The notes: a model not told the origin generated them from the letters alone. A stretch of 64,000 nucleotides of DNA from Candidatus Endonucleibacter sp. (ex Gigantidas childressi) (GCA_030674875.1 JASXSU010000001.1:248001-312000); one strand, 5' to 3'; positions 1 to 9,601 are shown, numbered from the stretch's first letter. Numbers and translations are program-made.

Positions 1-212
1 CGTTCGCTGCACAGGTTGCGGCCGAACGCGCAGGGCGTGCTGCTGCTGAGTATGGTCTGAAGAATCTGGATGTCTGCATTAAAGGACCTGGCCCTGGCCG
101 TGAGTCAGCCGTGCGCGCACTGAACGCTTGCGGGTATAAGATCACTAACATCAATGATGTTACGCCGATCCCTCACAATGGTTGTCGTCCGCCTAAGAAG
201 CGACGTGTATAA
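1..212 (+). CDS. rpsK: 30S ribosomal protein S11, C-terminal part
   Basis: The window opens inside this gene; the frame begins at base 3 and ends with TAA at 210-212. The visible residues include [13 protein letters not shown] and the tail [20 protein letters not shown] followed by RRV, the classic S11 C-terminus. S11 is part of the platform of the 30S subunit, near the mRNA exit and the Shine-Dalgarno helix. Only about 69 residues are present. It is followed after 17 bases by rpsD, as in the usual alpha operon (rpsM-rpsK-rpsD-rpoA-rplQ). Identity is certain; the start lies outside the window. Confidence 0.97.
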   Translation, partial: FAAQVAAERAGRAAAEYGLKNLDVCIKGPGPGRESAVRALNACGYKITNINDVTPIPHNGCRPPKKRRV

Positions 213-229
213 ACAGGAGACAGTAATAA

Positions 230-850
230 ATGGCTAGATATACTGGTCCTAAGTGTAAATTATCTCGTCGTGAAGGCACTGATCTCTTTTTAAAGAGTGG
301 CGTTCGTCCTCTTGAGTCTAAGTGTAAGGCAGATACCCCACCTGGTCAGCATGGTCAGCGTAGAGGTCGGCTGTCTGACTACGGCGTACAGCTCCGTGAA
401 AAGCAAAAGCTTCGTCGCATTTACGGTGTATTAGAAAAGCAGTTTCGCGCTTACTACAAAGAAGCTGATCGTAGACAAGGTGCTACTGGATCTCATTTAT
501 TACAGCTTCTTGAGTCTCGCCTTGATAATGTTGTTTATCGCATGGGCTTAGGTTCTACTCGTGCTGAAGCTCGTCAGCTGGTTAGCCATAAAGCGATATT
601 GGTGAATGGTAAGTCCGTAAATATTCCATCTTATCAAATTCTCGCCGGTGACGTGATTGCTATTCGAGAGAAGGCAAAAAATCAGCTGCGCATAAATGCG
701 GCTCTTGAAATTGCAGCGCAGCGTGGTTTCTCTAGTTGGGTTGAGGTAGATAGCACTAAAAAGGAAGGTGTTTTCAAGACGCTGCCAGAGCGTAGTGACC
801 TCGCAGCGGACATCAATGAAAACTTGATTGTTGAGCTTTATTCCAAGTAA
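230..850 (+). CDS. rpsD: 30S ribosomal protein S4
   Basis: 206 residues, the same length as Escherichia coli S4. The N-terminus [20 protein letters not shown] is the family signature, and the S4 RNA-binding fold lies around residues 96-156 ([20 protein letters not shown]). S4 nucleates 30S assembly by binding 16S rRNA; in enterobacteria it also represses translation of the alpha operon, and whether it does so here is inference. An AGGAGA ribosome binding site (215-220) lies 9 bases before the ATG. It sits between rpsK and rpoA, the standard order. Confidence 0.99.
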   Translation: MARYTGPKCKLSRREGTDLFLKSGVRPLESKCKADTPPGQHGQRRGRLSDYGVQLREKQKLRRIYGVLEKQFRAYYKEADRRQGATGSHLLQLLESRLDNVVYRMGLGSTRAEARQLVSHKAILVNGKSVNIPSYQILAGDVIAIREKAKNQLRINAALEIAAQRGFSSWVEVDSTKKEGVFKTLPERSDLAADINENLIVELYSK

Positions 851-879
851 GTGAAATAGTTAGGTAGGGTGTAATATCC

Positions 880-1878
880 ATGCAGAATTCAGTAACTGGA
901 TTTTTAACTCCTCGGCATATTAATGTCGAGGAAATTAGCCTGACGCGAGCGAAAGTAACCTTGGAGCCATTGGAACGTGGTTTTGGGCACACTCTGGGTA
1001 ATGCACTGCGTCGTATTTTGTTATCTTCTATGCCTGGCTGTGCCGTCGTAGAGGTTGAGATTGCTGGTGTTCAGCATGAATACAGTACTATTGAAGGTGT
1101 GCAGGAAGATGTCATAGATATTCTTCTAAACCTAAAAGGCTTAGCGATCAATATGACGAGCCGTGAGCAAACGACACTAACTTTGACAAAAACAGGGCTA
1201 GGCGTGGTAACTGCTGCCGACATTCATCAAGATCATGATGTAGAGATCGTAAATCCTGATCATGTTATTGCTCACTTAAATGATAAAGGCACGTTAGATA
1301 TTAAGCTGAAGATAGCTCGAGGTCGAGGTTATGAAACTGCTGATAATCGGCGTGACAATGAAGAAGCTCGTGTTATTGGCTGCCTTCAATTAGATGCTTC
1401 TTACAGCCCAGTGAGCCGTATTTCCTATACTGTGGAAAATGCTCGGGTCGAGCAGCGCACTGATCTCGATAAGCTGGTTATTGACCTGGAAACCAATGGT
1501 ACTTTGGATCCTGATGAAGCTATTCGACGAGCAGCAACTATTCTTCAGCAGCAGTTAGCGGTATTTGTTGACCTACAAAATGAGGTTGAACCTGAGCCCG
1601 TGAAGGAGGAAGATGAAGTCGATCCAATCCTTCTCCGCCCAGTGGATGACCTTGAGCTAACTGTACGTAGTGCTAACTGCCTGAAGGCTGAAAATATTTA
1701 CTACATTGGCGACTTGATTCAGCGTACTGAAGTTGAATTGCTAAAGACGCCAAATCTGGGTAAGAAGTCTCTGACTGAAATTAAAGATATTCTTGCTTCT
1801 CGAGGTTTAAGTCTAGGTATGCGTTTAGAGGGCTGGCCGCCAGCCAGTTTAAAAAGTGCCGACAAGATTTTTGCTTAA
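880..1878 (+). CDS. rpoA: DNA-directed RNA polymerase alpha subunit
   Basis: 332 residues (E. coli 329). The N-terminal domain (about 1-235) makes the alpha dimer that scaffolds beta and beta-prime assembly; [20 protein letters not shown] is the dimerisation signature. An acidic linker ([13 protein letters not shown], about 237-249) leads to the C-terminal domain (about 250-320), where [20 protein letters not shown] carries the conserved arginine that contacts UP elements and activators. It starts 29 bases after rpsD and is followed by rplQ, so this is an undisturbed alpha operon end. Confidence 0.99.
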   Translation: MQNSVTGFLTPRHINVEEISLTRAKVTLEPLERGFGHTLGNALRRILLSSMPGCAVVEVEIAGVQHEYSTIEGVQEDVIDILLNLKGLAINMTSREQTTLTLTKTGLGVVTAADIHQDHDVEIVNPDHVIAHLNDKGTLDIKLKIARGRGYETADNRRDNEEARVIGCLQLDASYSPVSRISYTVENARVEQRTDLDKLVIDLETNGTLDPDEAIRRAATILQQQLAVFVDLQNEVEPEPVKEEDEVDPILLRPVDDLELTVRSANCLKAENIYYIGDLIQRTEVELLKTPNLGKKSLTEIKDILASRGLSLGMRLEGWPPASLKSADKIFA

Positions 1879-1944
1879 ATTGCTTGAGTTCCAACTTGGT
1901 TTAAATACCTGGTGGGCTCTAGTCGAAAATAGGAAGTTTGTGCC

Positions 1945-2373
1945 ATGCGTCATCGTAAAAGTGGCCGCAAGCTCAACCGGAACAGTTCGCATCGCAAAGC
2001 GATGTTTAAAAACATGACTGCTTCTTTGGTTGAGCATGAACTAATTAAGACGACACTACCGAAGGCAAAGGAGCTTCGTCGAGTTGCGGAGCCTTTGATT
2101 ACCTTGGCTAAGAACGATAGTGTTGCCAACCGAAGGCTGGCATTCAACCGTCTCCGCAATAAAGCAACTGTTGGAAAGTTGTTTGTTGAGTTAGGTCCAC
2201 GCTTTAGAGAGCGTCCAGGTGGCTATGTCCGTATTTTAAAATGCGGATATCGTCACGGTGATAACGCTCCCATGGCTTATGTAGAGTTAGTTGATCGCCC
2301 TTCTGCTAATTCTTCAGAAACTGCTGATACTGCTGATACTGCTGATACTGCTGATACTGTTTCCTCCACTTGA
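1945..2373 (+). CDS. rplQ: 50S ribosomal protein L17
   Basis: 142 residues, against about 127 in E. coli. The N-terminus [20 protein letters not shown] is diagnostic of L17, a component of the 50S exit-tunnel side. The core ends at about residue 118 ([12 protein letters not shown]). The extra C-terminal tail is a low-complexity run of ADT units encoded by an exact 9-bp repeat, so the longer length probably comes from repeat expansion rather than an added domain. AGGAAG lies 9 bases before the ATG. This is the last gene of the ribosomal operon; a GC hairpin and then mobile DNA follow. Confidence 0.98.
   Translation: MRHRKSGRKLNRNSSHRKAMFKNMTASLVEHELIKTTLPKAKELRRVAEPLITLAKNDSVANRRLAFNRLRNKATVGKLFVELGPRFRERPGGYVRILKCGYRHGDNAPMAYVELVDRPSANSSETADTADTADTADTVSST
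2323..2358 (+). repeat. Four exact 9-bp tandem repeats in the 3' end of rplQ
   Basis: Four perfect copies of GCTGATACT run head to tail inside rplQ and encode ADT units. Because the unit is 9 bp, copy-number change keeps the frame and only lengthens or shortens the L17 tail. Confidence 0.95.
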
Positions 2374-2380
2374 ACAGTTG

Positions 2381-2396
2381 GGGGGGGCGCCCCCCC
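2381..2396. terminator. GC-only palindrome after rplQ, possible operon terminator
   Basis: Seven G, then CG, then seven C form a perfect 16-base palindrome 7 bases after the rplQ stop. RNA from either strand could fold into a short, very stable hairpin. No U-run follows (the next bases are GAAAAGCAGG), so it is not a standard intrinsic terminator. Position at the end of the alpha operon suggests a pause, terminator or RNA-stability role, which is inference. Long G runs are also sequencing-error prone. Confidence 0.4.
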
Positions 2397-2548
2397 GAAA
2401 AGCAGGAAGGATTGCTACCAACTCCCCTTGAAGGCTTGGCGTTGTTGACTGCCTAACTTTCAAGGAGCAGGAGTATAGAAAACAAATTGAAGCATATTCG
2501 GACGACTATAAGTGAAAATATCTACTCTTCCGGTTCAACTATTACAAT

Positions 2549-2640
2549 GAGACCTTAGCATAACCAACGACTTTAGCCACCGTTATTGAACGCTCCCAGT
2601 TTTTCAATTATGACGAAACGTACTAAGGCGTATAACACAA
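2549..2640 (+). repeat. Dispersed repeat of about 90 bp, family R3, copy 1
   Basis: Shares an ordered set of short blocks with 57531-57625 (same strand) and with the reverse complement of 31355-31442: GAGACC-like start, AGCATAACCAA, GACTTT, a CACCGTTATTGA-like block and a CCAGTTTT block. It is distinct from the ERIC-like family. All three copies are intergenic. The bases between the rplQ hairpin and this repeat hold a possible ERIC scrap (about 2416-2480), and those after it (2641-2728) hold nothing I recognise. Confidence 0.5.
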
Positions 2641-2728
2641 AATTATCTGTTTCACACACTGTTTCTAGTGATTAAAACTAATTTTTACGCACCCTCCCCC
2701 CCCTCCCCGCATAAGCCGAATTAATATA

Positions 2729-3271
2729 GCCGAATTAATATACTAAGTGCGACACCCAATTTAATAAAAACGATGAACTGCGATACCCTTAGTTTTTTGC
2801 TCCAATCACGAAGTAAAAACCTATGAAGTATCAACAGTTCACCGAGCGCTAAAATGGCAAGGATTAAGTTTTACGGACATTGCCACAGCTATCGGAAAAC
2901 ACCGAAGTACCATATACTGAGAATTTCAACGCAATACTTGTTGGTATAAGGATGGCTCTATCGACCCATCAAGGCACAGCAATCGACAAGAACTAGACGT
3001 CGACGTTCAAGGAGAAACCAATATTTTACAGAAAATGATTACGTGATCATTAGGCAACTCTTACATAAACAATGGAGTCCTGAACAGATTACGGGTTACT
3101 TAAAACGGATAGGTGTACGTTGCTTTAGTCATGAAACTATTTATCGATATATTTGGCGTGATAAAAAGAAAGGCGGCTTGCTATGGAAGCACTTGCGTTG
3201 TGCTCAAAAGCGAAGACGTAAACGCTACAAGGCTTATGATAGTCGAGGCAGGATTGCCAATAAGCGCAATA
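2729..3271 (+). mobile_element. IS30-family element (type b), 5' remnant
   Basis: Near-copy of 29428-30067. It begins at GCCGAATTAATATACTAAG and carries a transposase start (ATG at 2823, MKYQQ) with an internal deletion of about two dozen bases plus a frameshift relative to the other copy. The later part reads WSPEQITGYLKRIGVRCFSH and ETIYRYIWRDKKKGGLLWKH, typical of the region after the helix-turn-helix in IS30-family transposases. The catalytic DDE half is missing because the element stops where IS630 begins. Dead remnant. Confidence 0.75.
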
Positions 3272-3731
3272 GATACCCAAGTGAATTCAAGATGCAGAAT
3301 TGAGTCTCTGAAAATTATCGTTAACTCTACTGACTAACGAAGCCCCAATTTTCGGCAACGTATCATCAAGGAAGTGATTTATTTTCTGTCGAAACTTCGC
3401 CGGTTTCACGAAATATTCATTACTTCGCGCGTGCTCATTCATTACTTTCCACAGTCGTCGCTCAATTGGATTCAAATTTGAACGTAGGTAATGAAGCTTT
3501 ATACCTTGTTTTTCAGCTTATTCAACCACCTCCTTTGAGTGGTGATAACCCGCACCACCAAACACCATATGAATGACGGCCATTGATATATAAGAAGAGA
3601 CCTTTGCATGATAACGCCATTTGACGCCAATTATTAATGAGTTACATTTTTTGACGATAAAAAGGTCAAAAATGACGCCACAGAGGCGAATTTTTTACGA
3701 ATTGCGTCTTACTACCCCACCTTTTCATTTT

Positions 3732-4838
3732 TTAGGCACGGCTTGCCTGCTGTCTCGATAACCCTCGCTTGATGTTGTGCGCAACACACATCATCTCAAA
3801 TCGCGTACGATTCCGATCAAGACCCAGATAACGTGCTTTCGCCATCTAGTAGTGTTGCTTCAAAACACCAAAGACGCGCTCAACGGTACATCTCACTCCC
3901 GAATGTAGCTGATTAAATTTCTTGGATTTTTCGTCTAGCGGCGTATTGCGATAAGTTCGCTTTATCACTCTGTTATCAATGGACCGCTCAGCCAGCCACT
4001 GGTCATGCGACTGGCTGCGGTAAGCACTATCCGCATAAGCCGCAGATTCGTCGCCGCTTAATAACTCGGTAAAACAATTGGAGTCGTGAACATTGCCTGC
4101 CGTGTAATCCGTTGACTTGATGAAGCCATCTTCATCAACATTGATGTGCGCTTTGTAACCGTAGGTGCTTTTACGTTTCCCATCGGAACCAACTTTTACA
4201 TTCCAATCCGCTTCAGGGTCTTGAGTCGAATCACCATGCTTGTTTTTGTTGGGGCGGCATTGCTTGGCCTCAATCACGCTGGCATCGACAATACTGACTT
4301 CTCCCGATTTGATATATACCCAAAGCATTTCAAATTGCTACTAGGCAGCAAGTAAGCGAAGCCCCGTGAGCCTACGAGTAGGTGATCGGGGTGAGCGAAC
4401 GCAGCCAACAACGTAGCAACTTGAAAGGCGACGGGTATAAAGCCATTGCTCACTAAGCTGGGCATTGATCTCGCTGAGCAATCCGTCCATTAAACATAGC
4501 GTGTCCAGTTTCTGTCTAAACCGCCAAAACGTCGAGTGATCCGGCACAGAATCAGAAATATCCAGCCCGGTAAAACGGCGAAATAACAAATCGCGCGCCA
4601 GCTGTTTTTCCAGTGCCAGATCACTGAGCTTGTACCAGCTTTGCAGCAGCAGCGCTTTAAACATCATTAGTGGAGGCCAAACCTTCTCGCCACGCGCTTT
4701 GGAATGAATTTGTGACAGCCGCTGCTCTAACCGTGACCAATCGATAAGTTCGTGCACGGCATCCAGATCTTTGACTGTATCGTGCTCGATCAGCATGACG
4801 TCGGCCAAGCTATGTTGTGTAAGATTTCTCCAAGCCAT
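3732..4838 (-). pseudogene. IS5-family transposase, interrupted by ERIC and a stop codon
   Basis: The N-terminal part (from 4838) reads MAWRNLTQHSLADVMLIEHD and includes GEKVWPPLMMFKALLLQSWY and SVPDHSTFWRFRQ, typical of the IS5 family. The ERIC-like element then interrupts it. The C-terminal part has SIVDASVIEAKQ (first Asp), YADSAYRS (second Asp) and GVRCTVERVFGVLKQHY (Glu). Removing the ERIC element at its TA target gives the continuous reading EQWLYIKSGEVSIVDA. A second defect is a TAG after KQHY, where the copy at 22298-22668 reads GAG (Glu). The gene is dead. Confidence 0.88.
4315..4439 (+). repeat. ERIC-like element inside the IS5 transposase
   Basis: 125 bp from TATACCC to GGGTATA with the central inverted block CCCCGTGAGCCTACGAG / GGTGATCGGGGTGAGCG and the tail TAGCAACTTGAAAGGCG. 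This layout matches the enterobacterial repetitive intergenic consensus (ERIC, usually about 127 bp). Insertion into a transposase gene shows that it moved as a unit. Nearly identical to 30950-31076 but in the opposite orientation. Confidence 0.88.
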
Positions 4839-5748
4839 TGTAGTTCTAGTGGTTTCCGCGTTTTGCTTTCAATCTATTATTCCAGATTATCAACATGGTT
4901 TCCCTGTGTTTCGTGCAAAGGTCTCAAGAAATTCGTACTTTTTTGAAAAATTGGATAATAGCTTTGCCGTTAACTGTCTCAAATTGTTCAAAAACAGCAG
5001 CTGACAGGTTGTTTAACTCAATAGCCCCAATAATATTTATCCTTGTTCGGCTATCGGTTGTATTGATGACTTTCAGCTCTTCATAGTGCTTGACAAACTC
5101 AGCCTGTTTATCCGCATCTGTCTTATAGGGAACACCCTTGGATTGTTTATAGGTGAACCCTTTCTGATGTAGCCACCGATTCATACCTGACACGCTATAT
5201 TGAATTTTCCAACGCTCAGCAATATAAGCGACAATTTGATGGGTATGAGCGTAGGTTTTCTCAGATACATGCCCAATCAATTGTTGAGTTTGTTCATCAT
5301 TTAGATGGCTCTCACTGCCACCATTTTCAGGTTTAAGTTTTTCTTTTTTTATGTAATCTTTGATGTGACGACTGATCGTGAATTCACTTTTTCTCAAAGC
5401 CTGAGCAATAAAAGTTATTGACCACCCTTCAGACCACAATAGTATCGCTTTAATACGGTCACACTCTCGTACATCCCACAATATTTTATGGCGAGATTCC
5501 AAGTCCATTTTTTACTGTTGGGTCAGGGTGAATTTTGACACTAATGTAGTCTGAAGAAAAATCACTAAAAATAAAGCATCTTCAATACACTTGGGTATAT
5601 TCCCTGCAAGAAGTAAGAGCTCGACATCAGGAATGATTGGAGATGCAGCCAGGTGGAAAAAGAGTGAAACCGCTTGATTCTATAAAAAGAAATGATTGGT
5701 ACTGACTTGGCTGGTACCAGTCAAAACTGAAAACTACATCAAAGGATA

Positions 5749-7773
5749 TTAACCATCAATAGATTTATATAGCGCTTCTAGGCCTATTTTTCCAGCCATT
5801 TTCTTTTGCTCAATAGGGGTATCTTCATTGAATCCACTGTAGATTAAGTCTTCTTTGGGTAGTTCATCGATAAAACGACTGGCCGTTGTATCCACCATCT
5901 CTCCAAATTGTTTGCGTTTACCAGCTAAAGTCATGGTGAGGGTTTTGCGTGCTCTAGTAATTCCCACATAAGTAAGTCGTCTTTCTTCTTCTATGTTATC
6001 TTCTTCAATACTAGTTCGATGAGGTAATATATCCTCTTCCATACCCATCATAAAGACATGAGGATATTCAAGACCCTTGGATGCATGGAAAGTCAAAAGC
6101 TGAACACGATCTGCATCGTCTTCTTCTTCTTGCCTTTCTAGCATGTCTCTTAATATCAATCTGCTCACGGCATCCTCAATACTCATGGGCTTCTCATCTG
6201 GCTCCATGGTGCGGTCAATAGTTTTCTGTAGAGAATCAATCAAAAACCAAACATTGGCTATACGCTTCTCGGCAGCGGCAGGTGTGCTACTATTTTGCTT
6301 TAACCAATTTTCATAATCACTGTCTGTTATCATTTCACGAACGATTTGAACGGGGTCGTCTTCTGTTTGTATCAAGCGGAATACCCCAGCTATCCACTTG
6401 GTAAAACGACGCAGCTTTTCTATGTATTGCGGTTTGAGTATTTCTTCAATACCTAGCTCAGAGCAAGCTTGATAAAGACTGATATTGCGATGATTGGCAT
6501 ATCTTCCCAATTTTTCCAGAGTTGATGTACCGATCTCCCGGCGAGGAACGTTTACTATCCGTAGAAAAGCATTATCATCAGCATGGTTAATCAGTAAGCG
6601 CAGGTAAGCCATAATGTCTTTGACTTCGGTACGAGCAAAAAATGAGGTGCCACCGGTGATATGATAGGGTATCTGATGGTGCTGCAGTTTCATTTCTAGC
6701 AGTCGCGATTGAAAATTTCCTCTGTATAGTACAGCATAATCTTTATAGTGTGTGTCAAGGCGTAACTTGTGAGACAGGATTTCAACAGCAATTCTCTCAC
6801 ACTCCATCTCATCGTTCCGGCAGCGTATAATTCTGATTTCATCTCCAAGACCAAGCTCGCTCCACAATGACTTATCGAAAATATGAGGGTTATTAGCAAT
6901 TAAAGTATTTGCTGCTTTAAGAATTCGACTAGTAGATCGATAATTTTGTTCCAGTTTTATGACCTTTAAGCTTGGATAATCTTCTTTCAGCTGCATCAGA
7001 TTTTCTGGTTTGGCACCACGCCACGCATAAATGGATTGATCATCATCACCAACTACGGTGATTTTACCCCGTGTGCCAACCAGTATTTTAACAAGGTTGT
7101 ACTGACTAGCATTAGTGTCCTGATACTCATCAACTAATAGGTAATGGACTTTGTTTTGCCATTTTTCAAGAATATCAGGGTTACTGTTTAATAACATGAC
7201 CGGCTTGAGGATAAGGTCATCAAAATCTACTGCGTTATAAGCTTTAAGGGTGCGATCATAATGTTCGTAGACTCTTGCGGAGCTCATATCTGCCGGTTGC
7301 CTGGCTTGCTCTAGGGCTTGCTGGGGAGTGATCATGTTGTTTTTCCAGCTTGAAATAGACTGTTGAATGTGGTCAGCCGTTTCATCATCAGCCTCAATGT
7401 CTCGCATCATCAACTCGCTAATAAGCGTTTTTGCATCTTGGGAGTCAAAAATAGAAAAACCTAGCTTATAGCCAAGAGCCTGATGCTCTTTGCGAATAAT
7501 ATTTAACCCAAAATTGTGGAAGGTTGATACGGTTAACCCACGAAACACCTTACCTTTTACTAGTAGCCCTACGCGCTCTTTCATCTCCCTAGCCGCTTTG
7601 TTCGTAAACGTGACTGCAACTATATGCTTGGCCTTAATTCCACACTCTTTTATTAAGTAGGCAATTTTGGTGGTAATAACACTAGTTTTTCCACTTCCAG
7701 CACCAGCAATTACCAACAATGGGGTGTTGATATATTTTACGGCTTCATCCTGCCTTTTGTTAAGTCTCTGCAC
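5749..7773 (-). CDS. rep: ATP-dependent DNA helicase Rep
   Basis: 674 residues (E. coli Rep 673), UvrD/PcrA superfamily 1 helicase with 3'-5' polarity that clears proteins ahead of replication forks. Motifs in order: AGAGSGKT (about 23-30), FTNKAAREMKERV, LLVDEYQDTN, VVGDDDQSIYAWRGA, EQNYRST, LLTFHASKGLEYPHVF and EERRLTYVGITRARKTL. The choice of Rep over UvrD rests on the length and on LGYKLGFSIFD and QNKVHYLLVDEYQDTN, which track E. coli Rep closely. The start is GTG at 7771-7773, preceded by a weak AGGTAG. It stands alone between mobile DNA and marC. Confidence 0.96.
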   Translation of the reverse strand: MQRLNKRQDEAVKYINTPLLVIAGAGSGKTSVITTKIAYLIKECGIKAKHIVAVTFTNKAAREMKERVGLLVKGKVFRGLTVSTFHNFGLNIIRKEHQALGYKLGFSIFDSQDAKTLISELMMRDIEADDETADHIQQSISSWKNNMITPQQALEQARQPADMSSARVYEHYDRTLKAYNAVDFDDLILKPVMLLNSNPDILEKWQNKVHYLLVDEYQDTNASQYNLVKILVGTRGKITVVGDDDQSIYAWRGAKPENLMQLKEDYPSLKVIKLEQNYRSTSRILKAANTLIANNPHIFDKSLWSELGLGDEIRIIRCRNDEMECERIAVEILSHKLRLDTHYKDYAVLYRGNFQSRLLEMKLQHHQIPYHITGGTSFFARTEVKDIMAYLRLLINHADDNAFLRIVNVPRREIGTSTLEKLGRYANHRNISLYQACSELGIEEILKPQYIEKLRRFTKWIAGVFRLIQTEDDPVQIVREMITDSDYENWLKQNSSTPAAAEKRIANVWFLIDSLQKTIDRTMEPDEKPMSIEDAVSRLILRDMLERQEEEDDADRVQLLTFHASKGLEYPHVFMMGMEEDILPHRTSIEEDNIEEERRLTYVGITRARKTLTMTLAGKRKQFGEMVDTTASRFIDELPKEDLIYSGFNEDTPIEQKKMAGKIGLEALYKSIDG

Positions 7774-7825
7774 CTGAATTATATCTACCTGAGTGAAAAG
7801 TGGTATTTATGTACATGTGTAACCA

Positions 7826-8434
7826 TTATAATTTCATCCAGTGTGAAACACCGATGGCTGTCATAATCATTTCTACAGACAGTGCCGCCAAAATCATGCC
7901 CATCACTCGAACAATAATAGCTGAACCATTGTGACCAAGCACCCTAAAAATTGAATTAGATAGAAGCATCAAGCAGCAGGTTGTTAGTAGAACAAAAAAT
8001 AGAACTCCTGTAGTCATTGCTTGCTGAGTAATGTCATACACCTGGTTGTCAGATGACACAATAACCGCCATAATTGCACCGGGACTGGCAATAGACGGGA
8101 TTGCTAAGGGAAAAACAGCAAGCTCATGCCCTGGTTCCTCACCATCACTCGTGTATGCTGGGTTTGTGAATATCATTTGAAGACCAAATAAAAATAGAAT
8201 AACGCCTCCTGCTAGCTGCAGCGAAATCATCTGAATATCCATAGCCTTGAGAAGCACCTGCCCAATCATCAAGGCTGAAAATAATATCAAGAAAGCATAA
8301 CATGTTGCTTTTATAGCTGTTTTATAACGTTGAGTTGGGGTGAGCTTGGCTGTAAGAGCGGTGAAAAGAGCTAAAGTACCAACAGGATCTATAGTGGACC
8401 ACAGAATAATTAAGTCTTTTATTAACTTTTCCAC
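7826..8434 (-). CDS. MarC family integral membrane protein (YhgN-like)
   Basis: 202 residues, about six hydrophobic segments. The N-terminal LWSTIDPVGTLALFTALTAK and the mid-protein LQLAGGVILFLFGLQMIF are the MarC-family (UPF0056) signature. The length and the IDPVG motif resemble E. coli YhgN. The family sits in the inner membrane; its function is unknown, and an early link to multiple antibiotic resistance was not upheld. It lies 52 bases upstream of rep on the same strand and could be cotranscribed. Confidence 0.85.
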   Translation of the reverse strand: MEKLIKDLIILWSTIDPVGTLALFTALTAKLTPTQRYKTAIKATCYAFLILFSALMIGQVLLKAMDIQMISLQLAGGVILFLFGLQMIFTNPAYTSDGEEPGHELAVFPLAIPSIASPGAIMAVIVSSDNQVYDITQQAMTTGVLFFVLLTTCCLMLLSNSIFRVLGHNGSAIIVRVMGMILAALSVEMIMTAIGVSHWMKL

Positions 8435-9084
8435 AATAGTATCCTTATAATTTTAATATTGAGCTTGCTCTAACGAGGTTGAAGTAAGGCACAAATACCT
8501 TCCCTCATATCGTTATCATTAAAATCGTGTTAGCTGTCTCATTCGCTCAAATCACCTATTGTTCGTGGGCTCATAGAGATTAGTTCGCTTATTGTCTACC
8601 CATGCCTTCAATGGAGTGTTATGCTTCCCGTGAAAAGCGGCCGCTGTAATGGTGCGTCTGCGTGCTTTCATGAATGAAGGTATGAGAAGGTCTGTTCTAA
8701 GATAACTTACCAAGCGTACCACTATCTTGGCAGTTATCCTAGCCTGAGGTTGTTTTATGCCAATTACCTTTCAATGTGAGGTTGTTTACTACTTTTCTTT
8801 CCGGTGTTGTCAAGATAGTTGTCGCCTCAGTTCAAGCTGATTTTTTAAGTTTATTGGATAAATATTTGTCTGGATTAAGCCATACCTCGTGAATTAAATT
8901 CCAGTTTTTTGTGGCCTCCTACCCGTAGTTCAGGGTGGTATGTTGTCTGCTTGTAAACCTTTCGCTGGTTATCCATGAGTACATCAGACTTGATCATGCG
9001 TCAGAAATTTCAGTCCGCTGTACTTGTGTTCTTCGTTGTACTATCGTACAAAGCTATGTACTCAGTTTCGTGCTGCTTTAATAC
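8435..9084. other. Gene-free stretch with a decayed ERIC-like scrap
   Basis: No convincing gene. About 8530-8618 resembles a worn ERIC-like element in reverse (CATTCGCTCAAATCACCTAT, then CCATGCCTTCAATGG). The rest, including a small open frame at 8975-9166 without a recognisable product, shows nothing I can name. Confidence 0.5.
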
Positions 9085-9330
9085 GCGCATTCAAATTCCA
9101 AGTGCATCACAGCTTAAGCTGCTAACGCAGCCCTGTGTTCACCCATTATCAGGGCGAGTGTTTTGAAATTCAAAGCTTCTCTTGGCCGAGAATTAAGCCG
9201 CATCAATGCTAACTTCACCTATCTGACCGACCTTCTTGAAGTCTGTATTCTTTGGAAAATATTGTCGTAGCAAGCCATTGGTGTTCTCATTTAACCCTCG
9301 CTCCCAATAGCTGCAGGGGTGCGCAAAGTA
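9085..9330 (-). mobile_element. IS30-family element (type c), terminal fragment with transposase C-terminus
   Basis: The left end GCGCATTCAAATTCCAAGTG is a near-match to the ends of the miniature elements at 11353 and 27946. The minus strand reads AEVYFAHPCSYWERGLNENT then NGLLRQYFPKNTDFKKVGQI and ends in SIDAA, the C-terminal part of an IS30-family transposase including the catalytic Glu (NENTNG). The rest is absent past about 9330. This is probably a relic of the full-length parent of the miniature elements. Confidence 0.75.
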
Positions 9331-9505
9331 AACCTCCGCCGATAATGCTTGGCTGATTTTCAGAAATTTTTATCCAGAAAATTTTGAGTTTTGGTTAGGG
9401 TGTGCTCGGTAGCCTTTATATGTAATAGGATAAGGAGTCTCTTTGAGTGTCAGAACTCTAAGAAGAGGTGAAGTTTTTATCGCCATCACTAAAGGAGTTA
9501 TAACA

Positions 9506-9601
9506 ATGTCTGACTATACAGTTATGATAATAGAAGTATTGATGCTTGTACTAATCTTACCAGTTGTGATAGATAGAGTGTTTGGTTACTTAATAGATTA
9601 G
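9506..9601 (+). CDS. Possible 31-residue membrane miniprotein
   Basis: Short ATG-TAG frame encoding MSDYTVMIIEVLMLVLILPV followed by VIDRVFGYLID. AAGGAG (9492-9497) sits 8 bases before the ATG, a strong ribosome binding site. The product would be one hydrophobic helix of about 17 residues with a polar N-terminus and an Asp/Arg after the helix, the shape of small single-span membrane proteins. I do not recognise a family, and the region around it has no other gene, so it could also be chance. No promoter was identified. Confidence 0.4.
   Translation: MSDYTVMIIEVLMLVLILPVVIDRVFGYLID

Larger units (their letters stand above)
3597..4925 (-). mobile_element. IS5-family element inserted in IS630, itself carrying an ERIC-like insertion
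   Basis: Inverted ends GAGACCTTTGCATGATAACG (3597) and, as reverse complement of the right end, GAGACCTTTGCACGAAACAC. Both ends are flanked by AAGAA (3592-3596 and 4926-4930), a likely target duplication. The transposase is on the minus strand. Total length is 1329 bp including a 125-bp ERIC-like element at 4315-4439. A 3' fragment of a second copy lies at 22294-22803. Confidence 0.85.
3287..5541 (-). pseudogene. IS630-family transposase, broken
   Basis: Reading from 5541 down, the N-terminal helix-turn-helix half is clear (ESRHKILWDVRECDRIKAIL, then WSITFIAQALRKSEFTISRH). It continues to FEQFETVNGKAIIQFFKKVR near 4930, where IS5 interrupts. The C-terminal part resumes at about 3590 with VVRVITTQRRWLN-like frameshifted sequence and NPIERRLWKVMNEHARSNEY, holding the last catalytic Glu. 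Defects seen: a GTG in place of the ATG start, a stop within the first ten codons, the IS5 insertion, and loss of the bases that encode the PPYS block. It cannot make active transposase. Confidence 0.85.
3272..5599 (-). mobile_element. IS630-family element, interrupted by an IS5-family element
   Basis: The outer ends read GATACCCAAGTGAATTCAAG on the left and, as reverse complement, TATACCCAAGTGTATTGAAG on the right. These match the ends of the copy at 30068-31285. The left end abuts IS30 sequence at a TA, the expected IS630 target. The internal transposase lies on the minus strand and is split by an IS5-family insertion (3597-4925). What follows 5599 is not the continuation of the IS30 remnant, so some rearrangement happened after insertion. 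Confidence 0.8.

Noticed and set aside
2700-2728. C-rich tract and doubled GCCGAATTAATATA near the IS30b end
   Set aside because: Looks like a local duplication at an insertion border; no second element end found.
8975-9166. 63-residue open frame
   Set aside because: Its 3' half runs into the IS30-derived end at 9085; composition is not protein-like.
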